Below, piece after piece: positions 16,085 to 25,045 of a stretch of 64,000 bases of DNA (position 1 is the stretch's first letter; each line of letters opens with the position of its first letter). The stretch is from a bacterium. Its GTDB lineage: Bacteria > Armatimonadota > Zipacnadia > Zipacnadales > Zipacnadaceae. The notes beneath the pieces were generated by a model. That model was given only the letters and a program-made list of their open reading frames with translations, ran no database searches and was not told the origin of the DNA. The position numbers and the translations under genes are program-made. The DNA lies in contig JAUVXR010000011.1 in the NCBI GenBank assembly GCA_030603495.1, forward strand, positions 11,310 to 75,309, read 5' to 3'.

Positions 16085-16447
16085 CTATTCCTCTTGTTTG
16101 TTGACCACATGGACAGTGAGGGGACGCGACTTTATCGTGGTGCCGTCCGGCTTTGTCGCGACTGTGTGGAGCTTGTGCTCACCGTCCTCCACCGTCGTGG
16201 TGTCCCACTTGATGACGTACGGCTCGGTATCATCCTTGCCAATCAAGGTATCGTCGCAGTAGAACTCCACCACCTCAACCTCGACCCCCGCCTTGATCGT
16301 TGCTCCCAGTTCCACCGTCCCGGACAGCGTACTACCTTTGTCGGCGGACCAGATCTCGATGGGAGGCAACCCGCAGGCAAAGACAAAGGTGCTTGCTATC
16401 ACAGAAAGACTAATCAACCCGACAACAGCAAATACGGGTACACGCAT
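16085..16447 (-). CDS. Secreted Ig-like domain lipoprotein
   Basis: About 120 residues from the ATG at 16447. The N-terminus MRVPVFAVVGLISLSVIAS is a signal peptide, and VFAC resembles a lipobox with the lipidated cysteine. The mature part is one small beta-sandwich of about 85 residues, with LSGTVELGATI, VEFYCDDTLIG, YVIKWDTTTVEDGEHKL and TVHV, as in bacterial Ig-like repeats that sit on carbohydrate-active or adhesive proteins. Here the domain stands alone. Seven extra in-frame residues upstream (16468) are possible. Role unknown. Confidence 0.7.
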   Translation of the reverse strand: MRVPVFAVVGLISLSVIASTFVFACGLPPIEIWSADKGSTLSGTVELGATIKAGVEVEVVEFYCDDTLIGKDDTEPYVIKWDTTTVEDGEHKLHTVATKPDGTTIKSRPLTVHVVNKQEE

Positions 16448-16618
16448 GGCGCTATCGCTTCCTCTCATGACTTGTTACCGTCCTCTCTGCATATATTAGT
16501 CGTTTGACAATTGATTTGGTTGGGTTCTGACTTGAAACTTTTTCGCATTGCCCCGGTAGTGAGTTGGAAAACATCGCACACCGCCTGCACCAATCCGCTG
16601 CGTCGAGGAACGTTCACC

Positions 16619-18964
16619 TTAGGGACTATCAACCCGGTAGTGCTGAGCGATAAGCCTCGCTTTGTCAGGACGGCCGTGCTCCTCCCATAGAGCAACGAGT
16701 CGGCGCTGAGCCTCCTCCTCGCCCGGGTCTAGTTCCAGTGCCGCCGCGTACTGGTCTGCTGCTTCCTGCCACTCCCCCAGGGCTTGACGAGCAGTACCCA
16801 ATCCAGTATAGGCCTGGGCAAAGTAAGGAGCTTCGTCAGTCGCGTTTCGGTAATGAGCAGCGGCTGCTTGATAGTCGCCACGCTGGTACGCAACTGAGCC
16901 AAGGTTGAACGATGAGACCGCTGACGCAACCTTACGCCCCCGGCCTCGCTCGAACCACATTTCCGCTGCCTCCCAGTTCTGCTCTTCCCAGGATATAGCT
17001 CCCATCAGCGTTGTGGCCCGGACCGAGTCAGGACGCGCGGCCAGCATTGTACCAAGCAGTCGCTTCGACTCGGCCAAGTCGCCAGTTGCTCGCCGAACCG
17101 ATGCCAAATAGTGAGTAGCTTCGAGGTTAGCCGCATCCAGTGCCAGGGCAGACTGAAGACATTGGGCCGCCTCGGCCATGTCATTATCTACAACAATGGC
17201 AACGTACCCCGCCAGGAGATGGCCCCACGCCTGGTATTCGCGCGCCGGAGAGTCAAGGAGGGCGGCAATCTGTTCCTGGGCACCAGCCAGTTGACCATCA
17301 AGCAACAAGATTCTGCCGACAAGATGGCGGCGCTCAGCCGTAGGATCGAGGCTGAGGGCCTTTCTCAAGGTCTCAACGCCGCGGGTAACATTTCCGACCA
17401 GCGCATAGGCTCTGCCCAGCGCGGTCAGCACCGCCGGGCTTGCGGGCGACTGGCGGGTAGCCATCTTCTGCGATTCTACCGCTTCCCGGTACCGGCCCGA
17501 GTACTCCTGCAGTAAGCCAAGATTGAACCACCCCGACCCGCAGGAAGGATAATCGTGGATGAAGCTGAGACACCTTGCTTCCGCCCGCTCCCAGTCACTC
17601 CGAGCGATAGCTGAGCCGATCTGAGTCAACTGGTCGCCGCCGGCCTCGCACATGCTCGGCGCAACGATCCACGAGGGAAGCGGGAGCGTCTGGACAGTCT
17701 CGCTCCGCTTGATGGTCACCGAGGGCTCAGCGACGCTAGCCAGCAGCAGTTCGCCTGCCCCAACGTCTGCGAGGGTCGCCACTGGGTGGTCGCCAATCGC
17801 CAGGAGAATATCGTCCTCACGAACACCGGCCTCGGCGGCAGCCGAATCGGCGGCGACGGCTACGACTCTCAATCCTTCCTGGGAATCCGGCAACGGGATT
17901 AGCCTCAAACCCAGCGGCAGCCGCGGCGCGTCCAGGTGCACGAGCAGATCAGCCTGCGATAGGAAGGCCATGCGCCGGTGTTGGTAGCGTCTCCCCCAGG
18001 CAGTCGAGACTTGCACCAGACGGAGCGGGGACTGTTTCTGTGGAACGAGCGTATTCCCCGCCGGCTCGACCAGCAGCGAATGACCAGCCGGAACCACCAG
18101 CTTATCGCCCTCGCGGTCATAGAGATTGACCTCACCGCGGAAGGCCATTACCTCAACTGGGCCGCTGACACGTTGCTCCGCGCCTGCCCTGGGCCCGGAG
18201 AGGCGCACGAGTGCTTCACCGTGGTGTATGCGCGCGGTAGCCAGGTCGGCCTCTACAGCAATTGGCTGGCCATCGCCTGGGCTCCAGACCCATATCTGGC
18301 CATCGAGTAGTTCCACGGAGGTGGCAGCGACAGGCTCAGCTTCTGCCGGCTCCGAGACCCGAACAGTGCTATCGAAATTGACCACTATCTGGCCCTTGTC
18401 GGGCAACTCAACGAGCACGCGGTCGGTATCACCGGTCTGCAGTTCATCACCTGCGGCCAGGGCCGCACCCGATCTGGCCGGCCTAGACTCGTCGCCCCGG
18501 ACAATAACAGGGCTTCCTTCCACAGACCGGAGCATCATCAGGCCCTCGGACGGCGCCGCGACATACTCGTCCCCGCCCGGCCCCTCAGTTGTCTGCGCAA
18601 TACCTGCGGGTCCGACAGACTCCCCCGGGTGGTAATGGTGAAGCAGTAATAACGCCCCTACAGCAACGTACCCAACCAACGCTGCGGCGGCGGCCACTTT
18701 CCACAAGTTGCGGTGCCAATACTTGCCTCGCTTGAGCGGGTAGAGCTGTCTGAGGCGCTGCTTGATCCGCGCTGCCATGTCCTCCGGCATCTCGGGCGAT
18801 GAGCCGCTCGCGAGCAAAGCCTCGGTCCTCATCAAGCTTTGGTAAATGGTCTGGCATTCTTTACACTTCTGGAGATGGTGGCGCACTTTCTCGCTTGGTT
18901 CAGAAGGCAGCTCGCCGTGGATTAGAAGAACCAACTCCTCCGTACTGACGTGCTCGTTGGCCAT
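16619..18964 (-). CDS. Zinc-finger anti-sigma factor fused to FecR-like, PDZ and TPR regions
   Basis: A 781-residue membrane protein with an uncommon domain order. Residues 1-45 carry the zinc anti-sigma signature H30-x3-C34-x2-C37. One transmembrane helix follows at about 90-108. Residues 150-310 resemble a FecR-type periplasmic domain (AAGDELQTGD, DGQIWVWSP, VMAFRGEVNLY, VPAGHSLLVEP). A PDZ-like domain lies at about 350-415 (AAAEAGVREDDILLAIGD), and about eight TPR-like repeats fill 440-781. The ECF sigma gene ends eight bases upstream, so the pair is an operon and the protein should hold that sigma factor inactive until an envelope signal arrives. PDZ and TPR parts could bind misfolded or partner proteins; that is inference. 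Confidence 0.85.
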   Translation of the reverse strand: MANEHVSTEELVLLIHGELPSEPSEKVRHHLQKCKECQTIYQSLMRTEALLASGSSPEMPEDMAARIKQRLRQLYPLKRGKYWHRNLWKVAAAAALVGYVAVGALLLLHHYHPGESVGPAGIAQTTEGPGGDEYVAAPSEGLMMLRSVEGSPVIVRGDESRPARSGAALAAGDELQTGDTDRVLVELPDKGQIVVNFDSTVRVSEPAEAEPVAATSVELLDGQIWVWSPGDGQPIAVEADLATARIHHGEALVRLSGPRAGAEQRVSGPVEVMAFRGEVNLYDREGDKLVVPAGHSLLVEPAGNTLVPQKQSPLRLVQVSTAWGRRYQHRRMAFLSQADLLVHLDAPRLPLGLRLIPLPDSQEGLRVVAVAADSAAAEAGVREDDILLAIGDHPVATLADVGAGELLLASVAEPSVTIKRSETVQTLPLPSWIVAPSMCEAGGDQLTQIGSAIARSDWERAEARCLSFIHDYPSCGSGWFNLGLLQEYSGRYREAVESQKMATRQSPASPAVLTALGRAYALVGNVTRGVETLRKALSLDPTAERRHLVGRILLLDGQLAGAQEQIAALLDSPAREYQAWGHLLAGYVAIVVDNDMAEAAQCLQSALALDAANLEATHYLASVRRATGDLAESKRLLGTMLAARPDSVRATTLMGAISWEEQNWEAAEMWFERGRGRKVASAVSSFNLGSVAYQRGDYQAAAAHYRNATDEAPYFAQAYTGLGTARQALGEWQEAADQYAAALELDPGEEEAQRRLVALWEEHGRPDKARLIAQHYRVDSP

Positions 18965-18972
18965 GATATGTA

Positions 18973-19572
18973 TTATTGCTTAACGTCCGGATCCTCCTCT
19001 TTTACCAATATACTGCGCAGCCTGCGCAGGCCGTCAGCAACCCGCCATTTCATCGTCCCCACCGCCTCACCGAGAAGCTCAGCAGCCTCCCTGTAGGTCA
19101 AGTATTCCAAGAAGCGCAAGGCTATGGCCGTTCTGGGCTTCTCGGGCAACTGACTTAGACGCCTAAGGGCCCGCGCTGCCAGATCACGTTGTGCCACAAC
19201 CTCGGCTACGTCGGGATCTTCCCCAGCGCTGTCTTCCGCCAGTTCCACTGATTGAGGGCGATGTCTTCTCTTGCGCAGTTCGCTATAGAAGACGTTTCGC
19301 GCCACTCGCTGAAGCCACGTCGCAAACGCACTTTGCCCGGAGAACGAGTGCAAGGACTCGAGGACCTCGCAGAAGATCTCCATGACCATGTCCTCGGTCC
19401 ACTCAGGATCGCCGCCGGCACTGTTGACCACAGCATAGATTGTGCGCCCGTGTCTATCAAAGATGACTTGGCAAGCGGCGTTCTCACCATTGTTGAAGCG
19501 ATCAACTAGCTCTTCATCTGAGAGCTGAGCAAGGTGCTCGTAGTTATCCGGGTCGCTTCCCGTCACTACCAT
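18973..19572 (-). CDS. ECF-type RNA polymerase sigma factor
   Basis: A 199-residue sigma-70 family protein with only regions 2 and 4. Region 2 is at about 20-95 (ELVDRFNNGENAACQVIFDRH, DMVMEIFCEVLESLHSF, FATWLQRVARN) and region 4 at about 130-190 (LSQLPEKPRTAIALRFLEYLTYREAAELLG, with a helix-turn-helix). Such factors direct RNA polymerase to envelope-stress promoters. It is followed after eight bases by its anti-sigma gene. Autoregulation is usual in the family, but I could not define a promoter. Confidence 0.92.
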   Translation of the reverse strand: MVVTGSDPDNYEHLAQLSDEELVDRFNNGENAACQVIFDRHGRTIYAVVNSAGGDPEWTEDMVMEIFCEVLESLHSFSGQSAFATWLQRVARNVFYSELRKRRHRPQSVELAEDSAGEDPDVAEVVAQRDLAARALRRLSQLPEKPRTAIALRFLEYLTYREAAELLGEAVGTMKWRVADGLRRLRSILVKEEDPDVKQ

Positions 19573-19698
19573 AGTCGTTCCAGGAGGTCTTTTGGATGGG
19601 TGCCCGGCGCCAAGAATGGCCAGTCTTTGCTATACTGGTGGACGACCGACTCGTCACAGACTTGCCACTGTATGAGGTTCGTCGGCTGATGCCTGCCG

Positions 19699-21366
19699 TC
19701 AGTCCAAGCTGCCAAACCGTTTGAATGCGCCGACCGCGCCTTCCCAGTCGCCACCGTCTATGTGCCTGGCGCTAAAGACGCCGGTCCACCCATGGCGCAT
19801 CTCCTGGTAGGCCGTTGCCGACCATAACGAGTCGTAACCGCTGCGCTGGGCGTGTTCGATGAACAGGTCTAATCCCAGAGTCTGGTACAGATTGGGGAAG
19901 TAAGTGCCCCAGGTCTCGAGGTGCTGGCCCCAGGGATCGTCCCCGAACTCGGCGTACAGGTCCACATAGCCGGGCACCAGGGGATAGGTGAGGTCCGCGC
20001 TGACCCCAGTGCCCACAGCATTTTCGTGGAAGTAGGTGACCCCTGCCTGGCCGCCGAGTAGCGACATGCTGACCCGCGCTAGTGCCCCGCTACCCTTGCC
20101 CGGTTCTATGATGTCGCGCTGGTAGCTGTCCACCCAAGCCAGGTCCACGGTAAGGTTGCCCGCTTTGTGATGAAGACGGGCGCCGTCGAAGGTGGTGTAG
20201 CTGAACAGTGAGCCGAGCGTACTGTTGTTGACCGGTCCCTCGAGGTAGTGCTGGCGGCCGCCGATAAAATCGGTCTGCCCCGCCCGCCAGACGCCAAAGC
20301 CCTCGCTCAAGGCGGTGTGCCAGTCGCCCTTGAAGTCGGTGGTGCTCTGACCGCCGAGCTCCAGGTAGAGACTGCTGCCCCAGATACCGCTGGCGCGGGT
20401 CCGGAGGCCAGCGAAGGAGCCACCGGTATAGAGCAGCCCGAAGAGGTCCACCTGGGTGCGAGGGCCGTAGAAGGCCCGGCCAAAGACGGTGCCGGGCTGC
20501 GGGTTGAGGGAGCTGCCGAAGGCCCCGGGCACTGCGGCCAGCAGCATTAGACCGGCGGCGCCACTGCGGTTCGCTCCCACTGATGCCCCCGGCATGACGC
20601 CCTCGACAATAACGTCCAGCTTCCCCGTAATCGGCGCGACCAGAGCCTCGGTTGCCGCTCCGAGTTGCCCGGATGAGACTTTCTCCTCCTTGAACGTAGT
20701 GCCCACCGTCGTCCCGGGAGTGGATTGGGTGGTGGTGCCCGGCTCTATCCCGGACCACCAAGGCGTAGATGTGCCCGTCGGGAAGTTGAAAGGAAAACTG
20801 CCGCTCAGGGGCAACAATTCGCCGCTGGGGCCCGCCCCGGCGGTCTGTTGATGACCAACCGTGGTACTGCCCAAGGGGGTACTGAACTGGGCTTCCCCGT
20901 CCCAGACAGACAACTCTTCGAGGCCGCCGGGCTCAGTTGCCCCCTGGAAGAGCATCGTGGTGCCGCGGACGGCTGCTGTGGCCACAGCCCCCTCAATCTG
21001 CGCACCCGAGCCTTTGACTACGTTAGCCAGAACCTGCCCGCTGAGCAGTTTGACCTTGCGCTCGGTGACCGAAGTGATGACCAGATCGCTGCGTGGTGCC
21101 ATGCGCACAACGGTGTCGTTGGGGAACTTGATCTCACATTTTGAGCGCGGACCAGTACGCACCCGGCTGCCTGGGCCCAGCTCAGTGCCTACCTTGCTTT
21201 TCAGGAATTTGCCCTCCGGGCCTACCCGGTGAGTCACGTTGAGTACGATTGCCGTGATCTTGGCTTGGGACTGGGCCAGCAGCGGCTGGGTAGGTAGGAG
21301 CACGCCTACCATTACTGCTGTGACAACAAGCCCTCTGATGATCACTGTTTGCGCGGACTTATGCAT
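19699..21366 (-). CDS. FecR-domain protein with C-terminal outer-membrane-like beta barrel
   Basis: The 555-residue protein has a signal peptide (residues about 8-32, ending PLLAQS) and a FecR domain at about 55-180 (GPGSRVRTGPRSKCEIKFPNDTVVRM split over two strands, VKLLSGQVLANV, AAVRGT, VWDGEAQFSTPLG). A Pro/Gly/Thr linker follows to about 280. The last 270 residues alternate hydrophobic and polar residues with many Gly and aromatic positions and end in a strand (AVGAFKRFGSLD), suiting an outer-membrane barrel. The start ATG behind TGAGGAAAA overlaps the end of the cyclase gene by eight bases, so both are co-translated. Confidence 0.75.
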   Translation of the reverse strand: MHKSAQTVIIRGLVVTAVMVGVLLPTQPLLAQSQAKITAIVLNVTHRVGPEGKFLKSKVGTELGPGSRVRTGPRSKCEIKFPNDTVVRMAPRSDLVITSVTERKVKLLSGQVLANVVKGSGAQIEGAVATAAVRGTTMLFQGATEPGGLEELSVWDGEAQFSTPLGSTTVGHQQTAGAGPSGELLPLSGSFPFNFPTGTSTPWWSGIEPGTTTQSTPGTTVGTTFKEEKVSSGQLGAATEALVAPITGKLDVIVEGVMPGASVGANRSGAAGLMLLAAVPGAFGSSLNPQPGTVFGRAFYGPRTQVDLFGLLYTGGSFAGLRTRASGIWGSSLYLELGGQSTTDFKGDWHTALSEGFGVWRAGQTDFIGGRQHYLEGPVNNSTLGSLFSYTTFDGARLHHKAGNLTVDLAWVDSYQRDIIEPGKGSGALARVSMSLLGGQAGVTYFHENAVGTGVSADLTYPLVPGYVDLYAEFGDDPWGQHLETWGTYFPNLYQTLGLDLFIEHAQRSGYDSLWSATAYQEMRHGWTGVFSARHIDGGDWEGAVGAFKRFGSLD

Positions 21367-23293
21367 TTTTCCTCAGCCCTTTGACGGCAAGGATTTCCAC
21401 CGGCTCAGCGCGCCCACGAACTTCCACCTCTCCCAACGGCGCCAGGTTGAAGCCCGGCCCGGCCGCCTGAGCAGTCGCCTTGCTTATCATTATCCGGGTC
21501 CCAAATTCCTTGTTCAGCCCCTCCAGGCGGGAGGCGGTGCTCACTGTGTCGCCGATTACCGTGTACTCCAGCAGCTCCGGGGAGCCAACATCGCCGGCGA
21601 CCAGCTCCCCAGTATGTATGCCCACCCGGGTGACGGGTGGCCACCGTCCGAGTTGCAAGTTCGCTGTGATGCTATCCATCTCCTGCTGGATCTGGCACGC
21701 AGCTTGCACGGCACGGCGGGCGTGATCCGGCTGGAGCACCGGCACGCCGAAGGTCGCCATCACACCGTCACCAATGAACTTATGGACGGTACCGCCGTGG
21801 CGGCGAATCACCTGGGTAATATGTGTGAGATACTGGTTTAACGTTTCGACGACGTGCTCGGGCGGCTGTTCGTGGCAGAAGGTAGTAAAACCCTGAAAAT
21901 CAGTGAACATCACGGTGGCTACCACGTTCTGGCCCTCTACATGGGCCACGGAGGGATTATCGAGAATGACTCGCAGAATCTCGGGGGAGACACGCTGCGA
22001 CCAGGAACGATGCAGCCGCCGCCGCTGGCGCTCCGTGGTCAGTTCCAGGTAGACAGTCGTGGCCGCGTAACTGAAGGTCACGCCCAGGAACGTCGGCATC
22101 AAGAGCATCCACAAATCGCTGAGGTCGAGCAAGGCCAGTGCCAGTAGCAGGGGAAAAACCATTGCCGGCAGCCAGACGAAGGCCAGCGACCACAGCGGAC
22201 GCAGCCTGATTTCGAAGACAGCGACCGCTACAGCCAGAAGGAAGGTCAGAAAGATGGGCAGGGCCGGAGATGCTGGCCTGATGTAGCGGCCCGTCAGGAT
22301 GGTGTCCATGGCGCTGGCCATTACCTCTACTCCGGGCATCTGCCGCCCGGTTTCATTCGAGCCGCTCGGCTCAAGTCCTAAGCTCAGCGGAGTGTCGTAC
22401 AGGTCTTGGAGTGCGGGGTCGGTCGCGCCAATCAAGACGATCTTACCAGCTACTTGCGCCGCATCAAACTGGCCCCGCAGTGCCTGCCAGTACGGCATAC
22501 GCGTAAACCCAATTCCGGGCCGCCCCCGGTAGGCAATGGCGAAACTGTCACCGTGCAAGTACGCACTGTCCACACGTGCAGCGCGGGCGACCTCTGTGGC
22601 CTGCGTTGTGTGATCAATGCCCTTGAACTCAGCGGCCAGCAGCAGCGGCATGGTAGACAGCCGCTCGTCTTGGTAGCTACGCGTCAGCCAGCAGCGGCGC
22701 ACCCAGCCGTCCAGATCCTTGGGCATATTAACCACACCTAGCCCATAGGCAACCTCCTCGAAGCGCCAGTGGGGAAAGTCGGCCTGGGCGATCTCAGCGG
22801 CCATCTCACCATGCTGAGCGTGACTCTCCGCAATGGCTATCGCAAGCACGACGTTGCCGGCCTTGGCTATGGCCTCCGCTAGAGCCAGATCATCGGCGCT
22901 GGGCTCGGGTTCCCAGTCGAGGGGTTGGTCTGCCGCGGCCTCGAGCTGAGCGTCAGCGCTGCTCAGGGTGCTGAGAATCATGTCCACCCCGATCAGCTTC
23001 GCGTCCGCCTCCGCCAGATTCTCGATGACCCGCGCATGATAGCTTCTGGGCCACGGCCAAGTACCCAATTCGGCGATGGAGCCTTCATCAATGGTCACGA
23101 TGACGATGTCGTCAGCAGGGGTGTTGGGGACTGAGTAAGCCAGGCGAACGTCGTAGGTGGCAAGCTCCAGGCGCCAGAGCGCTTGGCCGAGCAGGCCCAG
23201 GTTGAACCCCGGCCAGGTCAGCACTAGGGCCACGACTGCCGCGGCTAACCCAATGGCCACTGCTGCGATGTAACTGGAGCGGCGGGAGTGCAT
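21359..23293 (-). CDS. CHASE2-domain class III adenylate cyclase
   Basis: The inner-membrane cyclase has an N-terminal transmembrane helix, a periplasmic CHASE2 sensor domain (about residues 45-345, with DDIVIVTIDEGSI and the FDAAQVAGKIVLIGAT strand), two or three further membrane helices (about 350-420), and a cytoplasmic cyclase domain (about 455-640). The two metal aspartates are in MFTDFQGF and FIGDGVMATFG. The lysine before FIGD is the residue that selects adenine, so the product should be cAMP. The frame is open to 23368, but the ATG at 23293 lies just before the membrane helix. It overlaps the FecR-barrel gene downstream. Confidence 0.88.
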   Translation of the reverse strand: MHSRRSSYIAAVAIGLAAAVVALVLTWPGFNLGLLGQALWRLELATYDVRLAYSVPNTPADDIVIVTIDEGSIAELGTWPWPRSYHARVIENLAEADAKLIGVDMILSTLSSADAQLEAAADQPLDWEPEPSADDLALAEAIAKAGNVVLAIAIAESHAQHGEMAAEIAQADFPHWRFEEVAYGLGVVNMPKDLDGWVRRCWLTRSYQDERLSTMPLLLAAEFKGIDHTTQATEVARAARVDSAYLHGDSFAIAYRGRPGIGFTRMPYWQALRGQFDAAQVAGKIVLIGATDPALQDLYDTPLSLGLEPSGSNETGRQMPGVEVMASAMDTILTGRYIRPASPALPIFLTFLLAVAVAVFEIRLRPLWSLAFVWLPAMVFPLLLALALLDLSDLWMLLMPTFLGVTFSYAATTVYLELTTERQRRRLHRSWSQRVSPEILRVILDNPSVAHVEGQNVVATVMFTDFQGFTTFCHEQPPEHVVETLNQYLTHITQVIRRHGGTVHKFIGDGVMATFGVPVLQPDHARRAVQAACQIQQEMDSITANLQLGRWPPVTRVGIHTGELVAGDVGSPELLEYTVIGDTVSTASRLEGLNKEFGTRIMISKATAQAAGPGFNLAPLGEVEVRGRAEPVEILAVKGLRKNA

Positions 23294-23487
23294 CAGGGTG
23301 TTGGTCTGCGGCTCCGATCTCGTGTTGTTGCTCCACGTTACCTGGGCACAGTCTACCACCCAGCGCACGCCGTGGCAAGCTTGGCAAGAGCAGGTCTACC
23401 CGGATGGGAAGGAGAACTTGGAGGAGACTAAGTCGCGAAGACCTAATATACATTGCACGATTAGCCATCTACGAGGAGAATTGTCTA

Positions 23488-24171
23488 GTGAGAAAACTCG
23501 CCTTTGCGGCTGTTGCGCTTGCGCTGTCGCTGACGACTGTAGCCTGGGCTGTGCCCACACCGCCACGGGGCAAAGGGCTGTTCTTCGACGTCCTGCCTGT
23601 TACTATCGAAGGCCGCCAGATGGTACCGCTGCGCGCGATATTCGAGTGGGTTGGGGCTAAGGTGGACTACAAGGGAGGAAGAATCACCGCGTACGAGGCA
23701 GGCAGCGATATCCCCCGTGTGGAGTTATGGATTGGGCAGAAGCAGGCACACCTCTCGGGCCAGCCCTATGAGCTGGCTGTGCCGCCGATGACGGTAGGCG
23801 GGCGGACCTTCGTGCCGCTGCGCTTCGTGGCCGAGTCATTTGGCGTGTGGGTGAAGGCCGACGAGCATCGTGTCATTTACTTGCGCTTACCCCAGGAAAA
23901 CCTGTATGCGGACATGGCGATTGCCCCGCATCCAGACTCACACCTGGGCAAGATGTGGCAGGCCGTACTCCCCCACTACGATCCTCATCCGGGCGGCGAG
24001 GTTGTGGGCATTCGAGTGCGGTACAACGAGGTGGACACATCCGCCGGCACTGGCTTCGCTAGGTTGGCGGTCAAGTACACCGACGGCACCATCAAATCGG
24101 AGCGTATGGACTTCGTCTTGGAACCAGATGGTTGGAAGGGGAGAGTCACCGACGCATACCGGATCAACTAG
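23488..24171 (+). CDS. Secreted protein with copper amine oxidase N-terminal-type domain
   Basis: About 227 residues starting at GTG 23488 behind GAGGAG. A signal peptide (RKLAFAAVALALSLTTVAWA) is followed by the stalk-like domain seen at the N-terminus of copper amine oxidases and alone in many Gram-positive and Armatimonadota surface proteins. Its two repeats, GRQMVPLRAIFEWVGAKV and GRTFVPLRFVAESFGVWV, are visible at about 45-140. The C-terminal 80 residues are an unknown beta-rich region. No catalytic copper site is present, so a structural or binding role is likely. It is divergent from the cyclase gene. Confidence 0.8.
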   Translation: MRKLAFAAVALALSLTTVAWAVPTPPRGKGLFFDVLPVTIEGRQMVPLRAIFEWVGAKVDYKGGRITAYEAGSDIPRVELWIGQKQAHLSGQPYELAVPPMTVGGRTFVPLRFVAESFGVWVKADEHRVIYLRLPQENLYADMAIAPHPDSHLGKMWQAVLPHYDPHPGGEVVGIRVRYNEVDTSAGTGFARLAVKYTDGTIKSERMDFVLEPDGWKGRVTDAYRIN

Positions 24172-24273
24172 TAACACGAACACGTTGTGAGGATGCGCCC
24201 CAGCACGTCACCGGACGCGGAGCCGCTTGCACTGGAGCAACTCCCGCCTTCTGAAAAGGAGACCGTCCCCAGC

Positions 24274-24441
24274 CTACTTGACGTAGCCCAGGGAGAGGGA
24301 ATCTTTTTTGACGGCGAGGTGGCGGCTGCGCGGACTTACGTCGCCGGACCAGGCCAGTTCGACCTTCATCTTACCCGCGTTGATCGCCTGCTGCACCAGC
24401 GTTGCCCGCCAGCAGCAGTTTCGCCGGCGCCCTCCCTCGCA
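24274..24441 (-). other. In-frame open extension after the URO-D stop codon
   Basis: Directly after the UROD-like TAG (24442-24444) the same frame stays open for 55 codons to a second TAG (24274-24276). The stretch encodes NCCWRATLVQQAINAGK, then WSGDVSPRSRH and SLSLGYVK, and looks protein-like. It may be a mutated or readthrough extension, or chance. I do not recognise it. Confidence 0.25.
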
Positions 24442-24888
24442 CTACACAGAATCCAGCGTATATCCCGCGTGCCGAAAAGCCCCAGCCGCCGCAAAGAGTG
24501 CCACGGCATTCTCCGGCGGCACATCCGGCTTGATGTGATGGTCGGGCCCGCAGATGTAGCCACCGTCCTTGCCCAGCGCCTCGATGCAACGCTTGACCTC
24601 CTCAGTGACTTCCGGCGGTGTCGCAAACGGCAGCCGCTGAGTATTGATTGCCCCGAAGAACGTAATATGCTTGCCGTAGTCGCGTTTGAGCTCCTCAGGC
24701 GAGATGGGCAGCGTGTGCAATTGCACGGTCTCCCAGACGTCCATCCCGATGTCAATCAGATCCGGGAGCACCTCCGTGATATCACCGCAGGAGTGAAACC
24801 AGACGAACTTGCCGGCGCGCTTGCCCAGGTCGAACAATTCGGCAAACTTAGGCTTCAGGAATCTACGCCAGTGCTCTGGTGAAATCAT
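24442..24888 (-). pseudogene. C-terminal fragment of a uroporphyrinogen decarboxylase-like protein
   Basis: The 148 residues correspond to the second half of the URO-D superfamily (MtaA/CmuA-like corrinoid methyltransferases and relatives). It runs from SPEHWRRFLKPKF through FHSCGDITEVLPDLIDIGMDV to GAINTQRLPFATPPEV and GGYICGPDHHIKPDVPPEN. The HSCGD and GPDH motifs that place substrate are kept. The N-terminal 200 residues are missing: sequence before the first ATG belongs to something else. This is a truncated gene. Confidence 0.75.
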
Positions 24889-25045
24889 CAGGCCGCTAGG
24901 GCTTCGCTCTCTGGCAGCGCAGTCAGAGCCTGTTGGGCATAATAGTCCATCCGCTCCTCAGTGTGCTCCCGTCCGCCCAGGTGCTCTATAAGCTCGGTGG
25001 CCTGGGCTACCTGCTCAGATCCTGGCCGCCGGCGTCGCCCGCACT
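24889..25045 (-). pseudogene. Possible C-terminal remnant of a polyprenyl synthetase-like gene
   Basis: On the minus strand a frame ending at a TGA beside the URO-D fragment reads VAQATELIEHLGGREHTEE, MDYYAQQALTALPESEALAA. The pattern (helix, GG, helix, A-x2-AL-x-ALP) resembles the last helices of isoprenyl diphosphate synthases. The upstream part is absent because the next gene ends at 25046. Weak call from pattern memory only. Confidence 0.25.

Noticed and set aside
24187-24882. 231-codon rightward frame
   Set aside because: Antisense to the URO-D fragment, which has clear family motifs.
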